A DNA stretch of 64,000 nt from JABFSS01 sp964449445 (GCA_964449445.1 CAYUZT010000004.1:51279-115278), one strand, 5' to 3'; shown: positions 46,301 to 53,671, numbered from the stretch's first letter. Translations and numbers: made by a program. The notes: generated by a model from the letters alone, not told the origin.

Positions 46301-49300
46301 NNNNNNNNNNNNNNNNNNNNNNNNNNNNNNNNAACTCCCGCCTCCCGCTTTCGAACTCACCCTGGCTCCGGCAACAAGCACTCTCACCATCGGCGCGGCT
46401 ACGCCAACCGAAGTCACGCTGACCGCCACCATCAAAAATACCTCCACGACGAATGCCACCGGTGTCCCACTGGATATCACGCTCCCGAACAAACTTTCCT
46501 TCGCCCCCAACTCTGCAAGTAACCAGGGCTTCATCAACGGCCAGACCGCTGCCTGGATCATCCAGAGCATCACGGCCAACCAGACCGTCACCCGAACGGT
46601 GCGCATAAAGCTAAGTGGCAATCCCGTGGCCACCCCCGACGAGGAGTTCATGCTCCACACCGTCGGTCCCAGTGGCACCCAGAGCAATGACGTAAAGGTC
46701 ACAGCCGTCACTACTGCGCCCACGACCGGCTGCATCCGCATCACCAAAACACTCCAGAATGCCGCCGGTCAAGTCATCACCAATCCGTCGCAGGCAACCC
46801 TGAACCTTTTCGGCTTCACTGCGGTGCAAACGGGATCGAGTAACACGCCCGCCAACTTCGCCGCGCCGCAAGGCAACGTCTGGCGCATGGAGAATCTCAC
46901 CGCCCCCCGCAACTACACCGTCCGGGAGAAAACTCCGATGCCTACGGGTTGGGCAGTGCATTCCATCACCATCAATGGTTCCCCCTCCAGCACGCTCGCC
47001 TCCGCTCTTGCTCCCGTCACCGCCGGTTCTACGTGCGTCGAGATTGTCTACACGAACAGGCAGTTGCCGGCTATTGCCTACGCACTCACGCTGAGCGTGG
47101 CTCCCTCTACGATCACTCAGAATTCGCAGGTCACGCTCACCGCGACGGTCACCAACAATTCCTCGATTGTCGCGAGCGCCCTCCCTGTGAAAATCACGCT
47201 TCCCTCCGGTCTCAAGCCCGTGAGTTCTCTCATCCCTCCGCCCCCCCCGCTTTCTCCGTCTGACAACGGCTCCATCAGTGGTCAGACAATCGATTGGATT
47301 ATTCCCTCGCTCAATCCCGGCCAGAGCAAAAACCTGACTGTCCGTGTCACGCTCACCAACGCCGCCACTCAGCCGGGAACGCAATACACAGTCCCGGCGA
47401 CCGGTCCCACGCCGCCGGGGGGAAGCCAGACGAGCGCCACGACTTTGATCACGGTCGTTGCGCCTGCGCCCGGCTGCATTACGCTGAGCAAAGTGCTGCT
47501 CAATAGCGCTGGGGCATCCTTCACGGGAACGGCTCCCGCCTTCCAATTCGCCGCGCGGCGCGTGGGTACGAGCCAATGGATCTCTCCGTCCGGTACCGGT
47601 CCATGGACCTTTTCCAATCTTCCTCCCGCTGATTACGACTTCTCCGAGTCAACCGTCACGGGCTGGGTGCAGTGGGTCGTCTCGCCCAGCAACAGTCGTG
47701 TCAAAGTAAAATCCGGATCAGCCTGCGCGAAAGCGAAGTTCACGAATAAGCAGGAGCCGCCCCCTCCAGCAAGTTCGTCTGCAGCCGCCAGCTCCTCTGC
47801 TGCCGCATCGTCCACGACCGCCGCATCGTCATCGGCGCAGGCGTCCGTTGCGTCGTCGTCGACAATGCCCGCCTCCTCGTCTAGCGCTCCCCAGCCCGAG
47901 TTCCTCCTGTCGGTGACGGACAGCAGGAAGAAAACCGCTCCCGGTCAGGAGCTGACGGTGACCATCACCGTGGTGAATACAGGAGGCGCGACCGCGCAGA
48001 ATGTCACAATCACGGATTTCCTTCCAGCAGAGCTCGATTACAAGCCGAATTCCGCGGATTCCGGCGGAATCTACCAACCCGGCATTCCCGGCGCGGACAA
48101 GGTCGTCTTCACTATCGCAACCTTGCAACCGCAGAGTATTGCGCCGAATGCATTTTCCACCGTCACCTTCAAGGCGCTCGTGCGGCCAAAGGTCCAGCCG
48201 GGCACCGTCATCACGAACAAAGCCGAGGCCGGCATCAATCCGCAGAACAAAGTGGAAGCCGAGGATACCACGCTCGTCGAGAGTGTCAGCCAGACTGCGT
48301 GCGTGCGGATCACTACCCGCACGGCGAACGGAGGTTTGTCCTTGCTGCCGTTCGTGTACCTGGCGGATAAAGATCTGGAGACGTACACCGTGAACAAATC
48401 CGGCTATGCCGTTCTCTACACGAGTCCCGGAAATCACACAGTCAATTACTTGTTGTATCTAGTTCCTCCCGGATGGAAGCTGCTCTACGTCAAACCCAAG
48501 CCATCGCCGTTGGTGACATTGCCAACGGTCACAGACAACAGCGGCGAGTGCGTCCCGATGGAATTCACGTTCGCGCAACCCGCCACTCCCGTGACGTCTT
48601 CCTGCGGAGACAAATTCTGCGCGGTTGGTGCGGGGGAAACCTGCGACACGTGCCCGGAAGATTGCGGCACGTGCCCGCAAACGGAGTCCTGCACATGCGA
48701 CGAGGACCCCGCCTGCCCCATCGACAAAGACTCCTGCGACGACGCGTGTCCGAGCGATGACGCATGCAGAGACGCCTGCGCGGAAGCGGGATACTACGAC
48801 GATATGTGCGAGGAGGAAGACTCGTCTTCCTCTGCGTCCGACTCATCGGATTCCTCTCAGGATGCTTCATCATCCGCCGCAGGCAGCTGCGGCAACGGCA
48901 TCTGTCAGCTGCTGCTCGGCGAGAACTGCCTGTCGTGCCCTGCCGACTGCGGTCCGTGCACGCCAAATCAATCGTCATCGGTACCCGCCTCCTCGTCCGC
49001 GCAGTCTTCGTCCGGTCAATCGTCGTCCTGTCCGGAGACTATGTGTGACGAGTGGTTTGTCGATGACGTTTGCATCCACTGGACTCCCACCAACGGCAAA
49101 TGCCCCGAGGAGTCGTCCTCCTCGGCAAACCCCAATCCGTGCAGTTGCAAACAGCCTCTCTGTCCGTTCAAGAATTCTGTCTGCACGGGCTCCTGCAAGA
49201 CCGGGTCCACGGCGTGCGCGTTTACGTGCCAGGCGCAGTACGGCAATTCGATGTGCAAGGGGAGCAGCGCGTCATCACAATCGTCTGCTTCATCACAGGA

Positions 49301-50681
49301 GTATTCGTCTTCCACTCCGCCCGTCTACACCACCGGCTGCATCGAAGTCCGCAAAGTCGCTCTCAATAGTGCGGGAAAGAAGATCGAGAACGGCATTCCC
49401 CAGTTCACCTTCCGGGCCACGAACCTCGCTCTCGGAACCACCATCACCGCCCAGCCCTGTAACGACGCATTCGATCCGGACACGCAGTCCAGGATAAAGC
49501 TCAAGTGCGGCAAAAATCCTTTCGCGGCCAAGACCGAAATAAAAAATAACGAAGGGATCACCGAGATCATCACCCAGACGCAGCCCCCCGGAACGGTGAC
49601 ACTAATACTCCATGAACTGGATCATGCGAAGCGACAGTCTCATTACCCCCGGTTGCACAACTTCTACGGAGAAGTGAACGGCAATCCGTACGCGTACGTT
49701 CCGATATGCTGCGACTTGGAAGGATCGGCGAACCTCGAGCACTGTACACAGCTGTTCAACGACCGCATCCTCTCGAGTTCCACGGTACTCTCCGACGGAA
49801 CGAAGATGAGTATCTCCGCGTGCAAGGCAGTCTTCACCGATTACGCCTGCGGGGAACGCAGTACCTTGTATAAACCGGTGTGCCCGTGGGCCTTCACTTA
49901 CCAGAACCAGCAGTCGTTCAGTCAAACCTACAAGCAGCTCATCGAGATTCTGTATATCATCAAAAACTGGACAGATGCCAACTATGGCAATACTCCCGCG
50001 GCGGCCAAGTACTGCACGGACGTCGTCGATCCCAATACCGAGCGGCCGCTCGAAGACGCTGACCCGCGCATCATCGCGAGGATCAAGGAGATCGAAGCCG
50101 GCACCTGCGGCGAGAAGAACCAGATCTTCAAAAATCTCCCAGCGGGACAGTACTCGGTCACGGAAACCCCGATCCCCGCAGGCTGGCAGCACCAGTCGGT
50201 CACGGTGGAACCCAAGATTGCCGGTACAGCGCAGGGCCAATCGGCCATCGTCACGGTGGGTGCATCACAGGAATGCAGCGTTGTCACCTTTACCAACCGG
50301 CAGCTCCCGGCATCCAGCGCGTCATCGAAGACCGCCTCCTCCGCCGCGCCCGGCTACTACTGGTGCGACCGCCGCGCCTTCCCGGGCGTTATATCGACGT
50401 GCGTTCCGCGTAACAAGAAAGACCCCAATCAGCATCCGGATCTCGGCAGCGCCGTATTCATGTCACAAGCCGCTTGTGACCAGATTTGCGTGGAGAAGAA
50501 TGTCGGCCTGTGTTGTCGCCCACCTGCCATCGATATTCCTCTTAAACATCAGGAATTGTGTCCGCCCATGCCGATCGAGGAATGTTTGGGGCAGGGGACA
50601 CCTATTCCTTTCAGTGACGCGCCCGTTGATCTTCTCACATGCTCCGCATGGGCGGTAAGCGGGGCGTGCGATCCCCAGTAG
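34389..50681 (+). CDS. Giant exported Ig-like/CnaB-like adhesin, 5430 aa
   Basis: ATG 34389 follows TACACT (34374-34379) by 9 nt. A signal peptide (1-39, ending AYAQ) leads to: five Ig-like repeats (40-505; cores GVQFKLDGANLGAEDTSAPY); CnaB-like 1 (509-610); Ig and Big-type repeats (737-1704 and 2051-3134, with two SbsA-like units near 2350-2575); repeated DUF11 + CnaB-like pairs (3136-4456); Ser/Ala linker; DUF11; Cys/Ser-rich segment (4737-4977); CnaB-like 8 (4980-5309) with a 200-residue insertion; C-terminal Cys module (5321-5430). Most of the CnaB-like domains show Lys in GCIxVTK, Glu in VREKTPxGW and Asn in TFTNKQ, the isopeptide triad, plus two extra Cys. A 100-N gap is at 46233-46332. 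Likely a very long surface fibre or adhesin. Confidence 0.86.
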   Translation: MRSLRRFWIIVLPCPLVIVSAAAFLMIARVAFHLTAYAQTPPFVQITTPLPGTVSSTVIITANASATAGIAGVQFIIDGSNYGAEAVSAPYTINWPTNTLANGSNHTIRARARDWNGNSTLSAIINVTVSNDSTLPTVSLTAPPNNSTQHGTIALSATASDNVAVAGVQFLVDGIEREAEDTTPPYSVSFNTRLISNGLHTLTARARDTSFNVQTSGARSFTVNNDLIPPTVSMTAPSNGATVFGTVTVSANASDNIGVLGVQFKLDGANLGAEDTSAPYSISWNTGPVSNGSHTLTAVARDADNTTTSNGISVTVTHPDVTPPAVAFIAPTPAGGSTVQGNKTLAASASDASGINRVEFYYGSTHIGTDYSSPYSVTWVTTQAPNATHTIKAVAVDGAGNSAQAARNVIVNNPDTTPPSVYISNPQNGDTVQGIITVTAEASDNVGVVGVQFKLDGANLGAEDTSPPYARNWNTSTNTFTNHTLRAVARDAAGKTTTSAAVTVNVVPPTGCIEVHKTVNAALPWSENFGIFQFTARRVSNNQTYGSTSFNASTNTWYFDVPVQASTLTSAYQVSEQVPPEWTFGSINPAGGNVTVNQGTTCAQVEVTDNQQFPHLALTISPQPPAGITPPNEVIMTLTVTNTAVYTTGENVPLYLILPTGVSAVGTTSNPYSLEGTPYGNNVQWFIATLAPGQTATRTARVILNGSPPLAPDTPLTLSAYEAWGPSAVSTVLTVLPGAPGIPDMTAATDLGSSQTDNITNDTTPDFAVTCGPTATVTLLEVSTVRGTLVCPASGTAIITSSPLGEGNHSMTAKQVSPAGNISPVSAALSITIDITPPAAPGTPDMTAATDKGRLNTDDITNDATPDFTVSPCVGGTTVTLMDGTAAVGSKVCPGSSTTSSVVVTATTLATGQPHAISATAQDVAGNTSLPSSALPVTIDTTPPPAPVINPFAAPTQDTTPDITGTAEPSAQISVIAGSSALASGSPVIANVTTGVWTFTPSTALAGGTYALTATATDVAGNVSSPSSPQVQLVVDVSPPSVAITAPSNGAVVFGTGVTVSANASDNIAVASVQFKLDGADLGGLVTSAPYSVLWNTTLATGGSHTLTAIARDTAGNVTTSASVIVTVNNLAVTLTAAPYTPSAPNVIGLVTLQANMTSGAATQVQFYSGTVLLGSDATAPFQFFWITASSPNGNYRLTARAINGSQTVSSSVVAVTVGNLKSITLTAPPAGLLFGTVPVTAAISGWPASVEFYAQNTQTGNSTQIGIANALSGLNPTVTIQWDTKNLPNGAYTLTAKAITGSQNITSSPVSVTIGNITAVALSVSPYTPPGSNIVVESVTLQATVTGVASSVEFLSGSYVLGTASAPVAGSTTTFTYSWNTAQVPNGLYNLRARAMQGTGPLQQSLLSDPPVTVRVGNLKTISVTAPQPGQTYYGPGDLSADVVGSPTQVRFLVYSTDQIGIVTGISTPNPTVTTQWDPALFNNGANGNYNLVAQATNGVQTITSPSVSFSVSNLSVALTAPLANATVYGTVSLQATAQGNPSVVEFYVGNSTTPVGSDTSAPYQFGWDASAVPNGSYTLTAKAIRTIPGTSQTQSVTSAPVTVNLSNLRVTLTKPTEGEVVYGNAVPLEATTEGSPGSVQFFRDTTSIATDTTDPFTWNWNTEPLANGIYTLTARATRFIAGVSQTVTSPPRTVTVSNLKLALSIAANPTSITNEAASTVTFTVTVTNTSSVAVPPIPIPITFRFYNSLTYSTGSASDNGVANITATGGTVRWNLTENDLPGNTSKTLTVQFHPSGSIGTAGVNVTGPGGYPYASGYVTITPPPPGCIEVTKVLQNAIGGTFTGTAPAMRFEAGPVNAAGQSIGMPIEITANAAGVWPFNSVPSNKNYKVREKGVAGWEQLPATAQTVTVQPGTPCAQVSITNRKRPPNLPLSLSAAPTSINAGAPVTLTVTVTNNTTSAVQNIPVNLAFPLGLSVVTPNGGTVNGQNISWAISQTIPAGDTATVSVVLGMSPAPNTPAVGSTQTVTATIPGSSPLSSATKNITVDPPPLVVVIGPPSAGNSVRGTVTLYATVTGGPLNNTQVSFYHVPTGGTPVSIGTDSTAATGGVYSVTWNTVPLPNQPHTLRAVATRSPNTYPSADISVTVDNVAPTVTLTSAQTSPTNAALINMTAQFSETVTGFDLSDITVSNGTKGNFASGSVPHSYTFDVTPTANGAVTVSIAANRATDLAGNPNTASTPTPFSITWDNAAPTITLTGNPATGPTNAAVVAMTAQFNEPVTGFAIGDITVGNGSAGSFANGSTANSYTFTVAPTTDGAVTVSIPSASAIDSAGNGNAASNQFSIVSDRTAPLITTLLPADGATGVNPAANLVVTFSEPVTAVASKNIVIKKVSDNSVVQTIAATAASINGAVVTINPPANLADVTQYYVLIDAGAFNDAAQNTFVGVTSPATWNFETADATPPVVTAYSPLDNATGVPPDTNLVVTFSEPVTAVAGKNIVIMRPNISSPVQTIAATVASINGAVVTINPPANLGDVTQYYVLIDAGAFTDSAQNPYAGITSTTTWNFTTADTTGPTVAITNPQANATVSATIPVRATATDNVGVAGVEFFVGNVSLGADTSAPYEIQWNTGTPGNGPRVLTAVAHDAAGNETTSAGVSVTVSTLTVTITAPTANQPVSGNAVNISATVTGGPPDATKVDFFLDNATTHFATDSPGTSGVFSVPWDTIGLTNAQHTLKARATRGSSTFDSAAVTVIVDNVKPTLALSSTEVSPTKANSIPVKALFNEDVTGFTLSDVVVNNGSKSNFIAVNPREYTFDVAPNADGPVTVNVSADTANDAAGNGNTVAAQFSIISDRTAPSITITFPNAGQVYGTFDVTATAQDSGSSVAGVQFKVGNLNMGLEVQTGTSGVYSKTWDTHTPGNGPRVLTAIARDAAGNTATSAAVNVTVNNLGILLTAPAANATVWEDVTLTADVTAGTATRVDFYVDGTKVGEDASSPYSFTWNSKDVANGAHQLTAHAVNGSQDISSAAVTVTVSNLRISITSPSTGATVGGQNVPIQVSTAGNPTSVEFFAGSTSLGTVSTAPFTFTWNTTNGPAAVANGDYALTARASRTSTPSTAPVTSSPAVNVTVKNATYSVGAHFNTANIPPAAPSTVTLFLTVTNTSDVPAPGNVQVILTYPKIPNGGLAAVQATSPPSPSNNGVINPNASTTTGTITWTVPGSFLTAATSTQPGGSKNLTVLFRLAGPSFPPANTSLQVTATVTTVTPQPTGSATITVASTPPQIGCIRVITVLKNPAGQIIQNPLVSTLNSFSFAADVIGGTNPSTVPGPGSNGEWQINNLNAPRTYSVKENTPPAGWMLESITTSAGSVNGTAYATAIVPVGTNCPIVTFTNKQIPTYTLTLSRAPATINLSSQVVLTARITNTSAVAPATGVPVRITLPSTLLFVQGTPSDNGSLSAQDTVVDWIVPALDPGAHKDLTANVVLKPPPPAINPGTVISVTARGPNNMQSQPATIDVTAAPTTFELTLAPVTSTLTIGAALATEVTLTATIKNTSPTVANDVPLSMTLPSNNKLAFVPTSASNNGSINGQTVTWTIPTLPANQSQPTTRTVKIKLSGSPVADPDEEFTLHTTGPSTTQSNNVKVTAVTTPPAPTGCIRVTKVLKNPQGVTIQNVTALGQFGFTRKLLPSGNVQDIQGPDTGASTWTINGLALGNYEVREKTPLPSGWVLESISGTTSTTVATLAVSAGPNCATVTFTNKQLPPPAFELTLAPATSTLTIGAATPTEVTLTATITNTSTTTPASGVPVSLTLPSSKLAFVQNSQNENGSVAGQTVDWLIPNLTPGQAKTLTVRIKLSGSPAATPDEEFTLNTSGPSTTQSNDVKVKAVAPSPGTGCIRVTKVLKNPQGVTIQNVTALGQFGFTRKLLPSGSVQDIQGPDTGASTWTINGXXXXXXXXXXXXXXXXXXXXXXXXXXXXXXXXXXLPPPAFELTLAPATSTLTIGAATPTEVTLTATIKNTSTTNATGVPLDITLPNKLSFAPNSASNQGFINGQTAAWIIQSITANQTVTRTVRIKLSGNPVATPDEEFMLHTVGPSGTQSNDVKVTAVTTAPTTGCIRITKTLQNAAGQVITNPSQATLNLFGFTAVQTGSSNTPANFAAPQGNVWRMENLTAPRNYTVREKTPMPTGWAVHSITINGSPSSTLASALAPVTAGSTCVEIVYTNRQLPAIAYALTLSVAPSTITQNSQVTLTATVTNNSSIVASALPVKITLPSGLKPVSSLIPPPPPLSPSDNGSISGQTIDWIIPSLNPGQSKNLTVRVTLTNAATQPGTQYTVPATGPTPPGGSQTSATTLITVVAPAPGCITLSKVLLNSAGASFTGTAPAFQFAARRVGTSQWISPSGTGPWTFSNLPPADYDFSESTVTGWVQWVVSPSNSRVKVKSGSACAKAKFTNKQEPPPPASSSAAASSSAAASSTTAASSSAQASVASSSTMPASSSSAPQPEFLLSVTDSRKKTAPGQELTVTITVVNTGGATAQNVTITDFLPAELDYKPNSADSGGIYQPGIPGADKVVFTIATLQPQSIAPNAFSTVTFKALVRPKVQPGTVITNKAEAGINPQNKVEAEDTTLVESVSQTACVRITTRTANGGLSLLPFVYLADKDLETYTVNKSGYAVLYTSPGNHTVNYLLYLVPPGWKLLYVKPKPSPLVTLPTVTDNSGECVPMEFTFAQPATPVTSSCGDKFCAVGAGETCDTCPEDCGTCPQTESCTCDEDPACPIDKDSCDDACPSDDACRDACAEAGYYDDMCEEEDSSSSASDSSDSSQDASSSAAGSCGNGICQLLLGENCLSCPADCGPCTPNQSSSVPASSSAQSSSGQSSSCPETMCDEWFVDDVCIHWTPTNGKCPEESSSSANPNPCSCKQPLCPFKNSVCTGSCKTGSTACAFTCQAQYGNSMCKGSSASSQSSASSQEYSSSTPPVYTTGCIEVRKVALNSAGKKIENGIPQFTFRATNLALGTTITAQPCNDAFDPDTQSRIKLKCGKNPFAAKTEIKNNEGITEIITQTQPPGTVTLILHELDHAKRQSHYPRLHNFYGEVNGNPYAYVPICCDLEGSANLEHCTQLFNDRILSSSTVLSDGTKMSISACKAVFTDYACGERSTLYKPVCPWAFTYQNQQSFSQTYKQLIEILYIIKNWTDANYGNTPAAAKYCTDVVDPNTERPLEDADPRIIARIKEIEAGTCGEKNQIFKNLPAGQYSVTETPIPAGWQHQSVTVEPKIAGTAQGQSAIVTVGASQECSVVTFTNRQLPASSASSKTASSAAPGYYWCDRRAFPGVISTCVPRNKKDPNQHPDLGSAVFMSQAACDQICVEKNVGLCCRPPAIDIPLKHQELCPPMPIEECLGQGTPIPFSDAPVDLLTCSAWAVSGACDPQ
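46233..46332. other. Assembly gap of 100 N inside the giant gene
   Basis: The gap lies in CnaB-like domain 5. The flanks match the adjacent unit, where the corresponding interval (45516-45666) is 151 nt. 151 and 100 are both 1 modulo 3, so the frame stays open by coincidence; about 17 residues are probably missing in the displayed protein. Confidence 0.95.
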
Positions 50682-50685
50682 CTCT

Positions 50686-50714
50686 TGCCCCCGGCCTCCC
50701 CCCCTCGCTACACT
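50686..50714 (+). promoter_or_regulatory. Promoter of the 98-aa anchor protein
   Basis: TTGCCC (50686-50691), 17 nt, TACACT (50709-50714); ATG 50722 after 7 nt. The stretch CCCTCGCTACACTT is repeated at the 54427 gene. Confidence 0.6.
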
Positions 50715-50721
50715 TTCCTCC

Positions 50722-51018
50722 ATGATCACCCGTACTGGAGTCTTCGCTGCTCTTGCGTTCCTCATTCTGTTTTGCGCATCGGCGCTCGTCGGGTATTCCA
50801 TCCACAAGACCCGGGCAGTGCAGCAGCAGTTCGAGCAACCGGGATGGTGCTGCATGATCAAAGAAAACACGTGCGTCGTGCAGAAAGATCTTGAAAGTTG
50901 CAGGGCAGCGGGCGGCGCCTCATACGATTGGGATCGTGCCTCCTGTGAATCTGCGTGCGAACCCCGCGTTCGGCGGGTACTTCCTCCCGGTGGACAACCA
51001 CCCGCGCCCACTCCGTGA
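50722..51018 (+). CDS. Small membrane-anchored six-Cys protein, member 2
   Basis: 98 aa. A membrane helix (about 6-26) is followed by a Gln-rich stalk and the module WCC-x6-C-x8-C-x14-C-x3-C, identical in spacing to the proteins at 23142 and 54427 although the residues between the Cys differ. The C-terminus is short, basic, then Pro-rich. It is 40 bp after the 5430-aa gene and 15 bp before the 875-aa gene, and has its own leaderless-type promoter. Six Cys suggest three disulfides in an extracytoplasmic domain. The function is unknown; the constant position before a large array protein suggests they work together. Confidence 0.78.
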   Translation: MITRTGVFAALAFLILFCASALVGYSIHKTRAVQQQFEQPGWCCMIKENTCVVQKDLESCRAAGGASYDWDRASCESACEPRVRRVLPPGGQPPAPTP

Positions 51019-51033
51019 TTTCCCGTCTCCCGA

Positions 51034-53661
51034 ATGCTCCCTCTCCGCGCTCCGTGCCTTCAATGTCTGCTCTTCGTGAGCGGTCTGGTGGTGGCGATTG
51101 CGGGAGTGGCAATGATGCAGAGTCCGGTGCATGCACAGGGAGTGAACAGCGGACAAACGGATCCCGGGCCGAGCGGATTTTGCTGTTACGACGGATATTC
51201 GGAAAATACGGACCCGCGCGGACAATGTGAAGGAGGGTGGACCGAGGCGGCATGCAAAGGCACGGATACCACGGGCGCGGGCGGGAAGCTGTTTAATACT
51301 TTTAAGCAGCATTGCGATTTTCTGTGCGGCGCACAGTACAGGGGATTCTACTGTAACCCGGAGGCTTTTACCGAAACCGACATCACCACCGGTGCACAGC
51401 AGAGTTACCCTGCGTATACCTGCGGCAATACCGTGGTGAAGCGCCGCACGGTTGAAGATGGAGACGGGAACTGGCAGTACTTTGATCCTCCCACGATCGG
51501 ATACGGGTACAAGGTGAAGTCCGATTGCGATGCTATCTGCATGCCGCTGATAGATGTGAAAACTGATGTTGCCTGCGCGTGTGCCGTGGGCGCGAACGGT
51601 ACGCCTCTCAACAGGTGTTCCGTGACCGTGAAGAATATGGAGTCGAGTAGCGGAGGCAGGGACGCCCGTCTCATGAGCATCCGGGTGAGCGTCGACACGT
51701 ATCCGTACATGCAATGGGACATGGAGGATGGAAAAGTGTATGACCCGCAGCACGTCGAAGTCCCCGGAGCCGGCACATTTACGGCGAGAGAAATCCCCGG
51801 CAATTTCGTAGAGTGGGAATTCGTTCCGGACGGAGGGAGCCAGGCAGCGATCACCATTCCTCCGCAAGGCACGTTCGAGACGAAGGTCACGATGGACGCG
51901 TATGACGTTCCTGCTCCCGACCCTGCGGATCCCGATGCGGTTCCGTGGATCGGTGTCGTCTACGCAGAGGCTCGCGTGGTAGGCGATAATGATTCGGATT
52001 CGACAAACAATCTGGGCGAGGGTGCCCTGTGGCCGTCCGACTTGTGCAAAGAGAAGACCGTGGAATCGGAATGCGAACCCGAAAAGCAGCTGGTGTGGCA
52101 TACCTACTCTATTGCTATTCCCCGTCCGCCCCAGGGAGTTACCCCGTCGCAAGTCCAGATTACGGATCAGCTGAGTCCGTGTTTATCGTTGCGTGAGACA
52201 GGGGCTAACAGCATAGAAGACGGTAACTGGTGGAGTGCGACGCCGTATCAGGGGGCAGGTTGTACCTACAGTCCTCCACCATCGACAACTGGTGGTGGTG
52301 GGGGAACCAACACCATCACCTGTTACCTGCCTTGGGATGTAAGCGATCCTCTCACTCTTGTGAAGTTCTACACGATTGTGAAACCTAGTGGGAGTAGTAC
52401 TAGTACATGTCAACCCGGACAGACGGTCACAAACACCGCCACCATTCAGTTCTTGGGGAGCGGCAACATGCCGCCTGCACAACAAACCAATCCGACGTCA
52501 GTTCCCATCGAATCCTGCGGCAGCTGCGATATCTGCAAGCAATGCAAGACACCGAATCTCAGAAATTGCGGTCAGGACAGCGTCGAACCGGGAAAGACAA
52601 CATGCGAAAGCGGTGCCTACCAGAAGTTTTGCAAGTGGATCGACTATCAAGTTCCGGAGACGAATGCGGATGGAAGCACCCAATACGGCCGGTGCGCGCC
52701 GGATCACAACAAGTACGACGATGATGCGGGTGTCAAAAGGTACCGCTGCGATTACAGCTTCTCTGGCTGTAAGCCGCCCACCACCATCCTCCCCGATGGC
52801 ACTGTCATTCCTGATTGGAAGGACTATTCGGGGCCCGAGTATGCGGGTTATGATGTGGAGCCGTGGAGGTTCGTCCATGGCAACCAGTTCAGCGGCTATG
52901 ACCGGGACGATGAATTCAATGAAGCGCTGGCGTGTTGGGACAACAGGAATTTCAACGGCAGTGTCACAGACCCGGGCGCGCTCTCCTGGTGTCTCGGCGT
53001 CAACTACTGGGAGAAAGCGGTGGATTTTTACGGCTATGACCCCGTTCCTGCAGTCAACACTCTCGTGGAAACTCTCCGCAGCAATTGCGAAACGACAACC
53101 ACCTCTACCACCAGTTCAGCCAGCAGTGCTTCATCATCGTCATCATCCAGTGCAGCTGTCCAGGACCTCTGGTGCGATCGCAGGCTTCCCACTGTGCCCG
53201 CGAACACTACCGGATTGATGACGCCGCTCATCCCGGTCGCACACGCGCAGGCGGGACAAATTCTCTGCAGACTCCGCGGCACCGTGGACGATATCACTTT
53301 GGGAACGATCTTGTTCGTTCCGCCCTTCTACGATGAAGTTGACGGTGACATCGTCGGCGATCCGGCAACCGGCATCCCCTGTGGCCCGTACTGTCCCGAT
53401 TTGGGCAATATCGGCAGATGCTGCCGCCCGCCCGCCCCTGGCATTGCTCCGGAAAACCAGGATCTATGCCCGTATCCGATGACGATCGAAGACTGCGAAG
53501 AGCCAGGAGACGCGACAGACGGGACAGGTTGGAGGGGAATTATTGTGCCGTTCAATAACACCGCCAGCGATCTCGACTGCAATACCTGGTCCGTTGCCCA
53601 CGCCTGCGACGGATCGCAACAAGCTGCCGGCAATAATGCGAATCAGTTGTTCGCGGAGTAA
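51034..53661 (+). CDS. Exported Cys-rich protein with DUF11-like domain, 875 aa
   Basis: Signal peptide (1-35, ending SPVHAQ). A CC..CxxxC module (FCCYDGYSEN... CDFLC, 48-100) is followed by a related region, then a beta-rich DUF11-like part (about 170-460). Two aromatic/Cys-rich regions come next (CDICKQC, CKWIDYQVPETN) with many Asp/Tyr, and a Ser/Thr linker (705-722). The C-terminal module (about 795-870) contains GRCCRPPAPGIAPENQDLCP and SDLDCNTWSVAHACDG. The same module ends the 5430-aa protein (LCCRPPA... LTCSAWAVSGACD), so it may be a recognition or assembly domain. The start at 51034 fits the signal peptide; no SD is apparent. It probably shares a transcript with the 98-aa protein. 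Confidence 0.82.
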   Translation: MLPLRAPCLQCLLFVSGLVVAIAGVAMMQSPVHAQGVNSGQTDPGPSGFCCYDGYSENTDPRGQCEGGWTEAACKGTDTTGAGGKLFNTFKQHCDFLCGAQYRGFYCNPEAFTETDITTGAQQSYPAYTCGNTVVKRRTVEDGDGNWQYFDPPTIGYGYKVKSDCDAICMPLIDVKTDVACACAVGANGTPLNRCSVTVKNMESSSGGRDARLMSIRVSVDTYPYMQWDMEDGKVYDPQHVEVPGAGTFTAREIPGNFVEWEFVPDGGSQAAITIPPQGTFETKVTMDAYDVPAPDPADPDAVPWIGVVYAEARVVGDNDSDSTNNLGEGALWPSDLCKEKTVESECEPEKQLVWHTYSIAIPRPPQGVTPSQVQITDQLSPCLSLRETGANSIEDGNWWSATPYQGAGCTYSPPPSTTGGGGGTNTITCYLPWDVSDPLTLVKFYTIVKPSGSSTSTCQPGQTVTNTATIQFLGSGNMPPAQQTNPTSVPIESCGSCDICKQCKTPNLRNCGQDSVEPGKTTCESGAYQKFCKWIDYQVPETNADGSTQYGRCAPDHNKYDDDAGVKRYRCDYSFSGCKPPTTILPDGTVIPDWKDYSGPEYAGYDVEPWRFVHGNQFSGYDRDDEFNEALACWDNRNFNGSVTDPGALSWCLGVNYWEKAVDFYGYDPVPAVNTLVETLRSNCETTTTSTTSSASSASSSSSSSAAVQDLWCDRRLPTVPANTTGLMTPLIPVAHAQAGQILCRLRGTVDDITLGTILFVPPFYDEVDGDIVGDPATGIPCGPYCPDLGNIGRCCRPPAPGIAPENQDLCPYPMTIEDCEEPGDATDGTGWRGIIVPFNNTASDLDCNTWSVAHACDGSQQAAGNNANQLFAE

Positions 53662-53671
53662 AGAGGGGACC

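Noticed and set aside
46233..46332. Frameshift or pseudogene at the N stretch
   Set aside because: Both sides align in frame with neighbouring repeat units; it is an assembly gap.
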